Of a stretch of 64,000 bases of DNA, positions 7,721 to 15,932 are shown one piece after another. Below the pieces are notes generated by a model. That model was not told the DNA's origin, did no database searches, and saw nothing but the letters and a program-made list of their open reading frames with translations. How positions within the stretch are numbered: the first letter of the stretch is position 1; every line of letters begins with the position of its first letter. This stretch comes from Roseomonas indoligenes. GTDB taxonomy: Bacteria; Pseudomonadota; Alphaproteobacteria; Acetobacterales; Acetobacteraceae. The DNA lies in contig NZ_JAGIZA010000017.1 in assembly GCF_017813365.1 (NCBI RefSeq), forward strand, positions 1-64,000, given 5' to 3'. Both the position numbers and the translations under genes were made by a program.

Positions 7721-8205
7721 GCGGCATGCGCGAGAGAATCAACTTCGAGGACGTGTCCGTCGGCGACGCCGTCGGGCCGCTCGGTAAGGGTCCCTTCACC
7801 ACGCCGCACCTGATGCGATGGTCGGCAGCGATGGAGAATTGGCATAAGATCCATTACGATCAGCCCTTCACCACCGGCCACGACAAGCTGCCAGGCCTGC
7901 TGATCAACGGCTCGCTGAAGCAGCAGTTCATCGCACAGCTCCTGAAGGACTGGGCGGGGCGCGACGGCTGGATGTGGAAGGTGAGCTTCCAGTTCCGCGC
8001 CATGAACGTGGTGGGGGAGACGCTCTCCGTCTGGGCCAGGGTCACAGGCAAGCGCGAGATGCCGGATTACGGCCTTGTCGATCTCGATGTCGGCATCAGC
8101 AACGAGCGAGGCGTGGAATCCACCCCGGGCTCCGCCGTGGTTGCACTGCCCTATCGCGGGCGGGCGCCGGTGCCCTATCCCTTCGTGCCTCCCGCGCCTG
8201 TCTGA
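7717..8205 (+). CDS. MaoC-type acyl-CoA hydratase subunit
   Basis: This 162-residue hotdog protein has INFEDVSVGDAVGPL at the N-terminus and then MRWSAAMENWHKIHYDQPFT, where the Asp and His correspond by eye to the catalytic pair of (R)-hydratases. GLLINGSLKQQF follows the same pattern. The GTG start overlaps the upstream stop (GTGA); an ATG at 7726 in the same frame is an alternative. It pairs with the FAS1-like subunit to hydrate or dehydrate a CoA thioester, perhaps an unsaturated methyl-branched dicarboxyl-CoA by analogy with itaconyl-CoA and mesaconyl-C4-CoA hydratases. That substrate class is inference. Confidence 0.82.
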   Translation: MSGMRERINFEDVSVGDAVGPLGKGPFTTPHLMRWSAAMENWHKIHYDQPFTTGHDKLPGLLINGSLKQQFIAQLLKDWAGRDGWMWKVSFQFRAMNVVGETLSVWARVTGKREMPDYGLVDLDVGISNERGVESTPGSAVVALPYRGRAPVPYPFVPPAPV

Positions 8206-8208
8206 CCC

Positions 8209-9057
8209 ATGGACGGGCCCGTACCCTCCGGTGATCATCCCGAGGTTGCGGCCCTTCTCGGCGCGGCACGCCGCGCCGAGACCCCCTGCGGCGAGGGCCG
8301 CTTGGCGTGGCACCTCTGGGGCGAGGCTGAGCCCCTGCTGCTGCTGCACGGCGGCGCCGGCTCCTGGCGCCACTGGCTCCGCACCATCCCCCGCTGGAGT
8401 GGCCGGCGTCTCCTCCTCGTGCCGGACCTGCCAGGCCTCGGGGAATCCGACCTGCCGCCGGCACCCGGATCCATCGAGACCATCGCGGGCGTCGTCGTCG
8501 CGGGGCTGGACGCGCTGCTTCCGCCGGGCCGGGCCTGTGACATCGTCGGCTTCTCCTTCGGCGCAACCGTCGCGGCCCATGCGGCATTGCAACTGGGGCC
8601 GCGGGCCCGCTCCGTCACCCTCGTTGGCGCCGGCGGGCTCGTGCCGATGCGCAGGCCGATCGTGCTCGAGAAGGTGCGCGGCAAGACCGGGGCGGCGCTG
8701 ACCGAGGCGCATCGTACCAACCTGTCCCGCATCATGATCGCCGATCCCGCGCGGATCGACGACCTCGCCCTCGCGGTCCAGGCCTGGAACTCGCAGCGCG
8801 CGCGGCTGGACACGCGGGGCTTCCACGCCGAGGGGGCGCTCCTCCGCGCGCTGGGGCAGCTACGCGTCCGTGTGGACGCGATCTGGGGCGCCGAGGACCA
8901 GCCAGCCCTCTGCGGGCTGGAGGAGCGCCAGGCGGCGCTGTGCGCCCTCCATCCCCGGGCACGCATCCGCGTCGTCCCGAAGGCCGGCCACTGGGTTGCC
9001 TACGAAGAACCGGAGGGCCTGGACACCGCGCTGCGGGAGTTCCTGGAAGCCCCCTGA
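8209..9057 (+). CDS. Alpha/beta hydrolase
   Basis: A 282-residue alpha/beta-hydrolase fold protein. HGGAGSW (47-53) forms the oxyanion segment, GFSFG (114-118) the nucleophile elbow with Ser116, WGAEDQ carries the likely acid, and AGHWVAYEEP the catalytic His. It begins 3 bases after the hydratase stop, so it is in the same operon. Roles to consider are a thioesterase, ester hydrolase or C-C hydrolase acting on an intermediate of the operon. No secretion signal is visible, so it is cytoplasmic. Confidence 0.88.
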   Translation: MDGPVPSGDHPEVAALLGAARRAETPCGEGRLAWHLWGEAEPLLLLHGGAGSWRHWLRTIPRWSGRRLLLVPDLPGLGESDLPPAPGSIETIAGVVVAGLDALLPPGRACDIVGFSFGATVAAHAALQLGPRARSVTLVGAGGLVPMRRPIVLEKVRGKTGAALTEAHRTNLSRIMIADPARIDDLALAVQAWNSQRARLDTRGFHAEGALLRALGQLRVRVDAIWGAEDQPALCGLEERQAALCALHPRARIRVVPKAGHWVAYEEPEGLDTALREFLEAP

Positions 9058-9073
9058 ACGGGAGGAACGGAAA

Positions 9074-10051
9074 ATGCGGCGAAGGCACCTTCTCGGCGCA
9101 GGGGGCGGCCTGCTCCTGCCCGCCGCCACGGGCCGCGCGGCCGAGCCCTGGCCCACCCGGCCCCTGCGGCTGGTGGTCCCCTACGCGCCCGGCGGCGGCG
9201 CCGATATCCTGGCCCGCACCGTCATGCGCCACGTCTCCGAACGGCTGGAGCAGCCAATCGTGGTCGAGAACCGAGGCGGCGCGAACACGATTATTGGAAC
9301 CCAGCAGATCGCCCAGTCGGCGCCCGATGGGTACAACTTCGTCGTGGGCACGTCCTCGCTGGCGATGAATCCCTTCCTCTACCGCCGCCTTCCCTTCGAG
9401 GCCGAGCGCGACCTGGTGCCGGTGGCGCTGCTGGCGATGGTGCCCTTCGTGCTGGTGGTGAACCCGGCGCTGCCGGTGCGCTCGGTGCAGGATCTTGTCG
9501 CCCATGGCCGCGCGGCGCCGGGCGGGCTGATTTTCGGTTCCTACGGAGCGGGCAGCACGGCCCACCTCACGGGGCTGCTCTTCGGCCGGGCCGCCGGGGT
9601 CGAGGTGACGCATGTCGCCTATCCCGGCTCGTCACCCGTGCTCATCGACCTCATGGCCGGGCGCCTCGCCTTCGCCTTCAGCACCATCCTCCCCGCCGTG
9701 CCGGAGATCGGGAACGGGCGCCTGCGCGCCCTGGCGGTCACGACACCGGAGCGGGTGAGCGCGCTTCCGCAGCTGCCGACGATGCAGGAGGCCTGGATGC
9801 CCGGCTTCGAGGCTGCCGGCTGGAACTCCGTCCATGCGCCCGCGGGAACACCCGAGGCCGCGCTGCGGCGGATGAACGCCGAGATGCTGGCCTCGCTGGA
9901 CCTCCCGGAAGTCCGACGCTTCTTCGGAGAGCAGGGCTACGTCATTCCGCCAGCCGTGCAGAACACCCCGGCCGCGCTCGCCGCCCTGCAGCGGAGCGAC
10001 GCCCTCAAATGGGGCCGGATCATCGAGGAAGCGGCGGTACGCCTGGACTGA
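9074..10051 (+). CDS. Bug-family solute receptor
   Basis: 325 residues starting at the ATG that follows GGGAGGAACGGAAA; a longer upstream frame exists but overlaps the hydrolase. The signal segment carries RRRHLLGAGGG and ends near GRAAEPW, possibly Tat-like. Core motifs: TRPLRLVVPYAPGGGADI, IVVENRGGANTIIG, THVAYPGSSPVLIDLMAG. It closes the CoA-transferase/hydratase/hydrolase operon and should deliver that operon's substrate. No membrane subunits are nearby. Confidence 0.93.
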   Translation: MRRRHLLGAGGGLLLPAATGRAAEPWPTRPLRLVVPYAPGGGADILARTVMRHVSERLEQPIVVENRGGANTIIGTQQIAQSAPDGYNFVVGTSSLAMNPFLYRRLPFEAERDLVPVALLAMVPFVLVVNPALPVRSVQDLVAHGRAAPGGLIFGSYGAGSTAHLTGLLFGRAAGVEVTHVAYPGSSPVLIDLMAGRLAFAFSTILPAVPEIGNGRLRALAVTTPERVSALPQLPTMQEAWMPGFEAAGWNSVHAPAGTPEAALRRMNAEMLASLDLPEVRRFFGEQGYVIPPAVQNTPAALAALQRSDALKWGRIIEEAAVRLD

Positions 10052-10067
10052 CGGCCGGCGCACCTCC

Positions 10068-10097
10068 TTGACCCCCTTATCGCGGATCGGCTACCGT
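10068..10097 (+). promoter_or_regulatory. Possible promoter for the acyl-CoA dehydrogenase pair
   Basis: TTGACC (10068-10073) and TACCGT (10092-10097) are separated by 18 bases. The -10 match is weak. Site B of the shared palindrome lies just downstream, where a repressor would block elongation. Confidence 0.3.
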
Positions 10098-10110
10098 CGG
10101 GAGAGGATAG

Positions 10111-10131
10111 GTTATTCGCGCTGCGATTAAC
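10111..10131. promoter_or_regulatory. Shared palindrome, site B
   Basis: GTTATTCGC-GCT-GCGATTAAC: 9-bp arms with one mismatched pair, 70 bp upstream of the acyl-CoA dehydrogenase start. The core ATTCGC-N3-GCGATT matches sites A and C. Confidence 0.5.
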
Positions 10132-10201
10132 GGGGCCCGTCTCCGACAAGCGGTGCGCAATGGGTGCGGGGCTCACCTGCCCCCGCAGAACGGGGAACGC
10201 C

Positions 10202-11446
10202 ATGAACTTCGGTTACACGCCCGAGCAGGAGGCGCTGCGGCGGGAGGTCAACGCCTTCATCGCGGAGCATGTCACGCCCGAGGTCCTCCACGACAAGGAG
10301 GCCCAGGACGACCAGATGCACGGCTCCGGCGTGGCCGATCCCTTCGGGCCGAACATGCGGGAATTGTACGGGAAGCTGCAGGCCCGCGGTTGGCTCGGCA
10401 TCGCCTATCCCAAGGAGTACGGCGGGCAGGGCGGCGACCGCATCAGCCAGTACATCGTCGAGGAGGCCTTCATGCGGGTCGGCCTCAACATCAGCCTCAG
10501 CGGCAGCGGCGCGCCGGCGATCATGGCGGCCGGCACCGAGGAGCAGAAGCGCTACTACATCCCGCGCCTGATCAGCCGCGAGATTACCTTCGCCCTCGGC
10601 TTCACCGAGCCGCATGCGGGCGCTGACCTCGCCAATATCCGCTGCCGCGCGACCCGGGACGGCGACCACTTCGTGATCAATGGCCAGAAGATCTACACCA
10701 CCTCCGGCCACCTTTCCTCCCACATCTACCTGATGGCGCGCACGGACCCGAGCCTGCCGAAGCGCGAGGGACTGTCCATCTTCATCTTCCCCATGGACAC
10801 GCCAGGCATCACCGTGCGGCCGCTCTGGTCCATCCAGAACAACCCGCGCGCCCCGCTCGGCACCACCTACGGCGAGGCGCGGACGAACGAAACCTTCTTC
10901 GACAACGTGCGCGTCCACGAATCCACGCTGCTGGGCGGCGAGAACAAGGGATGGAAGGTGGCGGCGGATGGCCTCAACCTCGATCGGGTGGGCGCCTTCC
11001 GCTACGTCATGTCGATCCGGCGCGACGAGGACATGGTCAACTGGGTCAAAACGACGGAGCTGGAAGGCTACGCCGACAACCCGGCGATCCGCGACAAGGT
11101 GGCGGAGCTGTGGATCGAGGCGCAGGTCTGCCGCCTGATGACGATGCGCAGCATGTCCATCGTCCAGCGCGGCCGCGACTTCACCTACGAGGGCTCGGCC
11201 GAGAAGGTTTGGGCGCCCGAGCATGGCGTCCGCACGACGGAGGCGATCACGCAGATGCTCGGCCCCTACGGCCAGCTGCTCCGCGGCTCGCCGCACGCGG
11301 TGGAGGAAGGCGTCTTCGCGCACAACGTCCTCGGCGCCTTCCAGTCGGGCGTGAACCACGGCGGCGTCACGATCATGCGGGACCAGGTGGCGCGCCGCGG
11401 CCTGGGCCTGCCGGCCATGCGCCGGCCGAAGGCCGCGGCGAACTGA
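10202..11446 (+). CDS. Acyl-CoA dehydrogenase family protein (subunit 1)
   Basis: 414 residues from the ATG before NFGYTPEQEALRREV; an upstream ATG at 10160 would add a non-conserved leader. Family features: GWLGIAYPKEYGGQGG, FALGFTEPHAGADLA (FAD/substrate loop), INGQKIYTTSGH and FFDNVRVHESTLLGGENKGW. The C-terminal half (MLGPYGQLLRGSPHAVEEG) departs from the usual GGxG-x3-E pattern of homomeric enzymes. This fits two-gene heteromeric acyl-CoA dehydrogenases, in which only one chain carries the catalytic base. The partner is the next gene, 37 bp downstream. Confidence 0.88.
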   Translation: MNFGYTPEQEALRREVNAFIAEHVTPEVLHDKEAQDDQMHGSGVADPFGPNMRELYGKLQARGWLGIAYPKEYGGQGGDRISQYIVEEAFMRVGLNISLSGSGAPAIMAAGTEEQKRYYIPRLISREITFALGFTEPHAGADLANIRCRATRDGDHFVINGQKIYTTSGHLSSHIYLMARTDPSLPKREGLSIFIFPMDTPGITVRPLWSIQNNPRAPLGTTYGEARTNETFFDNVRVHESTLLGGENKGWKVAADGLNLDRVGAFRYVMSIRRDEDMVNWVKTTELEGYADNPAIRDKVAELWIEAQVCRLMTMRSMSIVQRGRDFTYEGSAEKVWAPEHGVRTTEAITQMLGPYGQLLRGSPHAVEEGVFAHNVLGAFQSGVNHGGVTIMRDQVARRGLGLPAMRRPKAAAN

Positions 11447-11483
11447 CGACTCCTGGTACAGAACGAGATGACGGAACGCTGAC

Positions 11484-12689
11484 ATGGATGTCCTGCTGAC
11501 CGACGAACAGGAGATGATCCGCGAGACTGCGCGGAGCTTCCTGGAAGGCGAGTGCTCGCCGCAGCTCGTGCGTGCCATGGAGGCCGACCCGCTCGGCTAC
11601 CCGCCGGAGCTCTGGCGCAAGGCGGCGGAGCTGGGATGGCAGGGCCTCTCTCTACCGGAAGCCTATGGCGGCTCGGGAATGCCGCTCGTCTACCTCGGCC
11701 TCGTCCTGCAGGAGGTCGGGCGCGCCGTCGCGCCGCTGCCCCTGCACAGCACCGCCGTCGCGGCGCTCACGATCGCCGAGGCCGGCAGCAAGGCGCAGTG
11801 CGAGGCGATACTGCCCGGCGTGGTGTCGGGCGACACGATCCTGACCTGGGCCTTCACCGAGGATGACCCGCGCCTGCGCCCGGAGGCCGTGACCATGAGC
11901 GCCGTGCAGGATGGCGACGGCTACGTCCTCTCCGGCCGCAAGATGTTCGTGGACGACTTTGCCGCCGCGGATAAATGCCTCGTCGTCTGCCGCACCGCGC
12001 CGGCGCGCGGCGGCAGCGGCGGCCTCTCGCTCCTCATCGTGGATACGAAGGCAGAGGGCATCTCTCACAACCCGCTGATCACCACGGCGAAGGACAAGCA
12101 GAGCGAGGTCGTCTTCGACCGCGTCCGCGTCCCCGCCGCGGACCTGATCGGACGCGCGGGCGAGGCCTGGCCGGTGGTGGAGCGGATGCTGGACCGCGCG
12201 GCGGCGCTCCTCTGCGCGCAGATGCTCGGCGCCGCGCGCAAGGACGCCGAGATGGCCTTCGACTACGCCAAGATGCGCGAGGCCTTCGGCCAGCCTATCG
12301 GCGCCTTCCAGTCCATCCAGCACATGTGCTCCGACATGGTCATCTGGATCGATGGCGGCGAACTGCTGACCTACGAGGCGCTGTGGCGGATGGATGAAGG
12401 CCTGCCGCACGGGGTCGAGGTCTCCCAGGCCAAAGCCTTCTGTAACGAGAAGTGCCTGGCATCCGCCCGCAACGCGCAGATCATCCACGGCGGCATCGGC
12501 TTCATGATGGAGCTGGACCTGCACCTCTGGTACCGGCGCATCGCGGCCTGGGGAATGCGCCTGGGCACCACCTACGAGCACCGCGCGCGGGTGGCGGCGG
12601 CGCTGATCGACTATCCCGGCGAGGTGGTGCTCGGCCAGCCCGTCCCGGTGGCCGGGGCGCTCCCGGAGCCGGAGCGCCGGGTGGCCTGA
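11484..12689 (+). CDS. Acyl-CoA dehydrogenase family protein (subunit 2)
   Basis: 401 residues with LLTDEQEMIRETARSFL, GWQGLSLPEAYGGSGMP, LTWAFTEDDPRLRPEA, LSGRKMFVDDFAAAD and the C-terminal FAD-binding stretch IIHGGIGFMMELDLHLWYRR. It is shorter and more divergent in the middle than typical short-chain enzymes. Together with the preceding gene it probably forms an alpha2beta2 flavoenzyme that introduces a double bond into a CoA thioester. The ribosome site is weak (ggaacg). Gene end is convergent with a Bug gene across a strong hairpin. Confidence 0.88.
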   Translation: MDVLLTDEQEMIRETARSFLEGECSPQLVRAMEADPLGYPPELWRKAAELGWQGLSLPEAYGGSGMPLVYLGLVLQEVGRAVAPLPLHSTAVAALTIAEAGSKAQCEAILPGVVSGDTILTWAFTEDDPRLRPEAVTMSAVQDGDGYVLSGRKMFVDDFAAADKCLVVCRTAPARGGSGGLSLLIVDTKAEGISHNPLITTAKDKQSEVVFDRVRVPAADLIGRAGEAWPVVERMLDRAAALLCAQMLGAARKDAEMAFDYAKMREAFGQPIGAFQSIQHMCSDMVIWIDGGELLTYEALWRMDEGLPHGVEVSQAKAFCNEKCLASARNAQIIHGGIGFMMELDLHLWYRRIAAWGMRLGTTYEHRARVAAALIDYPGEVVLGQPVPVAGALPEPERRVA

Positions 12690-12700
12690 CGCCGGCGCTT

Positions 12701-12724
12701 CCCGCCCCGGCGTTCCGGGGCGGG
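12701..12724. terminator. Bidirectional terminator-like hairpin
   Basis: CCCGCCCCGG and CCGGGGCGGG pair perfectly around a CGTT tetraloop, exactly between two convergent genes (stops at 12689 and 12736). The stem is very stable, and there is no clear T-run on either side. Confidence 0.55.
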
Positions 12725-12735
12725 GCGGCATCCCG

Positions 12736-13713
12736 TCAGGTCTGGATTTTTGCCCGCCGGATGATGTCCACCAACTTGGTGACGGAGGCGTCGAAGCTCG
12801 CCTTGGCCTGGGCGGGCGTCATCGGCTCGGCGGGCACAAAGCCCTGCTCCTCCAGCAGCTTCCGCAACTCGGCATCGCCGAGCGACTTCACCACCGCACC
12901 GTTCAGCCGCTGCAACCGGCTGGCCGGCACGCCGCTGGGCGCGAACATGACGTTCATGCTGACGCACTCGTATCCCGGTACTCCCGCCTCCTCGATCGTC
13001 GGGACGCCGGGCAGGGCAGAGAGGTGCTGCCGCCCCGTCAGCCCGAGCGGCCGCAGGCGCCCGGCCTCGATCGCCGGCAGGGCAGGGGGGATGGTGCAGA
13101 AGCTCATGGCGACTCGCCCGCCCATCACGTCGTTCAGCCCGGGCGCCGTGCCGTTATAGGGGATGTGCACCGTCTCGGTGCCGGCGAGCAGGTTGAACAT
13201 CTCGGCCGCGAGGTGCCCGGCCCCACCGACGCCGAAGGAGGCGTAGTTCAACACCCCCGGCCGCTCCTTCGCGTAGGCGATTAGCTCCTTCACGTTGTGG
13301 ACGGGAAGTTTCGCGTTCACCACCAGCAGGTAGGGCACGATAGTAAGCACCGCGACGGCGGTGATGTCGCGCTCCACGTCGTAGGGCGTGCGGGTGCCGA
13401 GATGCGGCATCAGCGCCAGCTGCGTGCCGCCCGACAGCACCGTGTAGCCATCGGGATCGGCCCGCGCGACGTATTCGGTCGCGAGCATCGTGGAAGCGCC
13501 CGGCCTGTTCTCGACAACCGTGGGCTGGCCCGTATGAGTCGAGAGCCGCGTGCCGAAAGCTCGAGCCATGAGATCGACGGAGCCGCCCGGCGTGTACGGC
13601 ACGATCAGCCGGATCGGCCGGTCCGGGAAGGCCTCCCGCTGTGCCTGCGCCCCGGCGGCGCGGCCCAGTGTGGCCAGGCCGGCGGCGGCCGCGAGTTCAC
13701 GTCTGGTCAGCAT
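12736..13713 (-). CDS. Bug-family solute receptor
   Basis: 325 residues from the ATG preceded by GGGAGGGGAAG; a longer frame to 13761 is not needed. Signal region RRELAAAAGLATLGRAAGAQAQ, then DRPIRLIVPYTPGGSVDLM, VVENRPGASTML and VHIPYNGTAPGLNDVMGG. It is transcribed away from the HMG-CoA-lyase-like gene at 13917, with palindrome site C between them, so both are likely controlled together. Confidence 0.93.
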   Translation of the reverse strand: MLTRRELAAAAGLATLGRAAGAQAQREAFPDRPIRLIVPYTPGGSVDLMARAFGTRLSTHTGQPTVVENRPGASTMLATEYVARADPDGYTVLSGGTQLALMPHLGTRTPYDVERDITAVAVLTIVPYLLVVNAKLPVHNVKELIAYAKERPGVLNYASFGVGGAGHLAAEMFNLLAGTETVHIPYNGTAPGLNDVMGGRVAMSFCTIPPALPAIEAGRLRPLGLTGRQHLSALPGVPTIEEAGVPGYECVSMNVMFAPSGVPASRLQRLNGAVVKSLGDAELRKLLEEQGFVPAEPMTPAQAKASFDASVTKLVDIIRRAKIQT

Positions 13714-13771
13714 GCGGACTTCCCCTCCCTGTCGCCGCCCCGTACTGGTGGCCGGCGTCAACCCGCGTGCT

Positions 13772-13790
13772 CAATTCGCATCGCGAGTTG
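13772..13790. promoter_or_regulatory. Shared palindrome, site C
   Basis: CAATTCGC-ATC-GCGAGTTG: 8-bp arms with one mismatch, in the divergent region between a Bug gene (start 13713) and the HMGL-like gene (start 13917). Core ATTCGC-N3-GCGA as in sites A and B. Confidence 0.5.
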
Positions 13791-13916
13791 TTTGTTTGAG
13801 AATGAGATTGCCTTGTTTGCCGCGAGGTGATCAACGACTTTGCAGGCCTTGTCCCGATCCGCGGCACGGCAGACGGCCGGTCCGGGCAGGGGCGTCAGAG
13901 CACGGGGAGCAGATCC

Positions 13917-14873
13917 ATGTCCGACCTTCCGAAGCGGGTCCACATCCAGGAGGAGGGACCGCGCGAGGGCTTCCAGATCGAGCCCGGCCCGATCGCGACC
14001 GCCGACAAGATCCGCCTGATCGAGGCGCTGGCCGAGACGGGGCTGGATCACATCCAGGTCTGCTCCTTCGTCAGCCCCAAGATCGTGCCGGGCTGGGCGG
14101 ACGCGGAGGATACGGTGTCCGGCTTCAAGGCGAAGCCGGGCGTGCGTTACACGGCGCTGTGGTTCAACGAGAGCGGGCTGAACCGCGCGCTTGCTTTCCG
14201 TGACAAGCTGGCCATCTCCGGCTCCATTTCGCTCACCGCGAGCGAGGGCTTCACGAAGAAGAATCTTAACCGCACGCACGAGGAGAACCTCGCGGCGATG
14301 CGGAAGCAGACGGCGCTGCACCTCTCCCACAGCGTGCCGGTGCGGCGCATCGGCGTGATGGCGGCCTTCGGCTGCAACTACCAGGGCGACATCTCGCCCA
14401 CGCAGGTGATCTCGACGATCGAGGACGGCCTTGCCATCGCTGCCGAGGCCGGGGCGGAGATCACGGACATCTCGCTGGCGGACACGATGGGCTGGGCCAT
14501 GCCGGCGCGGATCGAGCGCGTGCTCGGGGAGGTGCGGTCCCGCTGGCCGGAGAAGCGCATCACGCTGCACCTGCACGACACGCGCGGCCTCGCTGTCGCC
14601 AACGCCCACGCCGCGATCAAGATGGGCATCGACCGCTTTGATACCACGGTAGGCGGGCTCGGCGGCTGCCCCTTCGCCGGCCAGAAGGGCGCGGCGGGCA
14701 ACATCTGCTCGGAGGAGCTGGTGCTGCTCTGCCACGAGATGGGGATCGAGACAGGCGTGGACCTCGACGCGCTGATTGAGGTGGGGCGAATGGCGGAGGC
14801 GATCGTCGGCCACCAGCTGCCGAGCGAGCTGATCCACGCCGGCAGCCTGGACGCTTTTCGCAAGGCGGCCTGA
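13917..14873 (+). CDS. Hydroxymethylglutaryl-CoA lyase-like enzyme (variant active site)
   Basis: 318 residues, full length for HMG-CoA-lyase-like TIM barrels, which split 3-hydroxy-3-methylacyl-CoA thioesters. Preserved: the metal-binding LHLHDT (His218 and His220) and the GGLGGCPFAG loop with Cys251. The N-terminal signature reads EEGPREGFQ instead of the usual EVGPRDGLQ, so the catalytic Arg (16) is kept but the metal-binding Asp is Glu (17). The start is the ATG before SDLPKRVHI; the frame extends 30 codons upstream without homology. It is divergent from a Bug receptor. Substrate may differ from HMG-CoA, for instance a citramalyl-CoA-like thioester. Confidence 0.85.
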   Translation: MSDLPKRVHIQEEGPREGFQIEPGPIATADKIRLIEALAETGLDHIQVCSFVSPKIVPGWADAEDTVSGFKAKPGVRYTALWFNESGLNRALAFRDKLAISGSISLTASEGFTKKNLNRTHEENLAAMRKQTALHLSHSVPVRRIGVMAAFGCNYQGDISPTQVISTIEDGLAIAAEAGAEITDISLADTMGWAMPARIERVLGEVRSRWPEKRITLHLHDTRGLAVANAHAAIKMGIDRFDTTVGGLGGCPFAGQKGAAGNICSEELVLLCHEMGIETGVDLDALIEVGRMAEAIVGHQLPSELIHAGSLDAFRKAA

Positions 14874-14902
14874 AGTGGAGGGGGGGCCCGCCCGCCCCCG
14901 AG

Positions 14903-15877
14903 CTACTGCGGCGCCAAGCCGAGGGAGCGCACGACCTCTACCTTCTCGGCATTGTCGCGCCGCGCCTGGGACGTGAAGGCCTCGCGCCCGGAATACAGGA
15001 TGGGCTCGCCCAGGCGGCCCATCACCGCGCGGAACGAGGCTTCCTCGGTCCCCTTGCGGCACAGCTCGTCCAGCCGCGCCGTGATGGCCGCCGGCGTCCC
15101 GCGCGGCACGGTGATCCCGGCCAGCACGGGCTGCAGCGTGGGCAGGCCCAGCTCCCGCGTGCTCGGCACGCCCGGGGCGGCCACGCTGCGCTCGTCCCCG
15201 AACACGGCGAGCAGGCGCACCGGCTTGCCGCGGGCGCCGCCGACCGTGCCCATGCCGAAGTCCAGCCGGCCACTGAGCATCTCCGGGTAGATCGGCGTCT
15301 CCCCGCGGAAGGGCACGTCCGTCACGCGCAGGGAGAGGCCGCGCACGATGTTGGCGAAGGAGAGGTGCCCGAGGCTGTTCGTGCCGAAATGCCCGTAGGT
15401 CATCGTGTCCGGCCGGGCGCGGATCGCGGCGAGGAGGTCCGCCATGGAGTGGAAGGGGGATCCCTCGGCCACGACCACGGCGAGGACGTTCTCGAAGACG
15501 CGGCAGACATACTCGAAGGATTCCACGTCGAAGGGCACGCCGTGCACCGTGTGCGCGGCCGTGGTGATCGGGGTGATGGGGCCGAAACCGATGGTAAGGC
15601 CGTCCGGCTTGGCCGAGGCCACCGCCTGCGCGCCGACGATGCCCGAGGCGCCGTCGCGGTTCACCACGACGAAGCGGCCCTCGGACAGGTCCGACATGGC
15701 CTGGGCCAGGGCGCGGCCGATCGTATCCACCACGCCGCCCGCCTGCCAGGAGACGACCACCTGCACGGGCCTGTCCGGATAGGACGCCGTCGGCTGCGCC
15801 ACGGCCATGCCGAGGCAGCCGGGCCATGCGGCCGACACCACCGCCACTGCCATGGCGGCCCTCCGGATGCACCTCAT
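14903..15877 (-). CDS. Bug-family solute receptor
   Basis: 324 residues with a conventional Sec signal (AVAVVSAAWPGCLGMAVAQP). Core: DRPVQVVVSWQAGGVVDTI, VVVNRDGASGIVG and TDVPFRGETPIYPEMLSG. The WQAGG loop is unusual beside the PGG of the other receptors and may reflect a different ligand. It is the last gene of the OYE/SMP-30/CoA-transferase operon, 55 bp after the transferase, with ggaggaac ahead of its ATG. Confidence 0.92.
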   Translation of the reverse strand: MRCIRRAAMAVAVVSAAWPGCLGMAVAQPTASYPDRPVQVVVSWQAGGVVDTIGRALAQAMSDLSEGRFVVVNRDGASGIVGAQAVASAKPDGLTIGFGPITPITTAAHTVHGVPFDVESFEYVCRVFENVLAVVVAEGSPFHSMADLLAAIRARPDTMTYGHFGTNSLGHLSFANIVRGLSLRVTDVPFRGETPIYPEMLSGRLDFGMGTVGGARGKPVRLLAVFGDERSVAAPGVPSTRELGLPTLQPVLAGITVPRGTPAAITARLDELCRKGTEEASFRAVMGRLGEPILYSGREAFTSQARRDNAEKVEVVRSLGLAPQ

Positions 15878-15932
15878 ACGTTCCTCCTTCTCGGGGGGTC
15901 TTGCGCCCCTCCGACCTGTCGCCCGTCGTTCT

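Noticed and set aside
13758-15872. 704-codon minus-strand frame
   Set aside because: It spans opposite the HMGL-like gene and overlaps the Bug gene in another frame; no recognisable protein.
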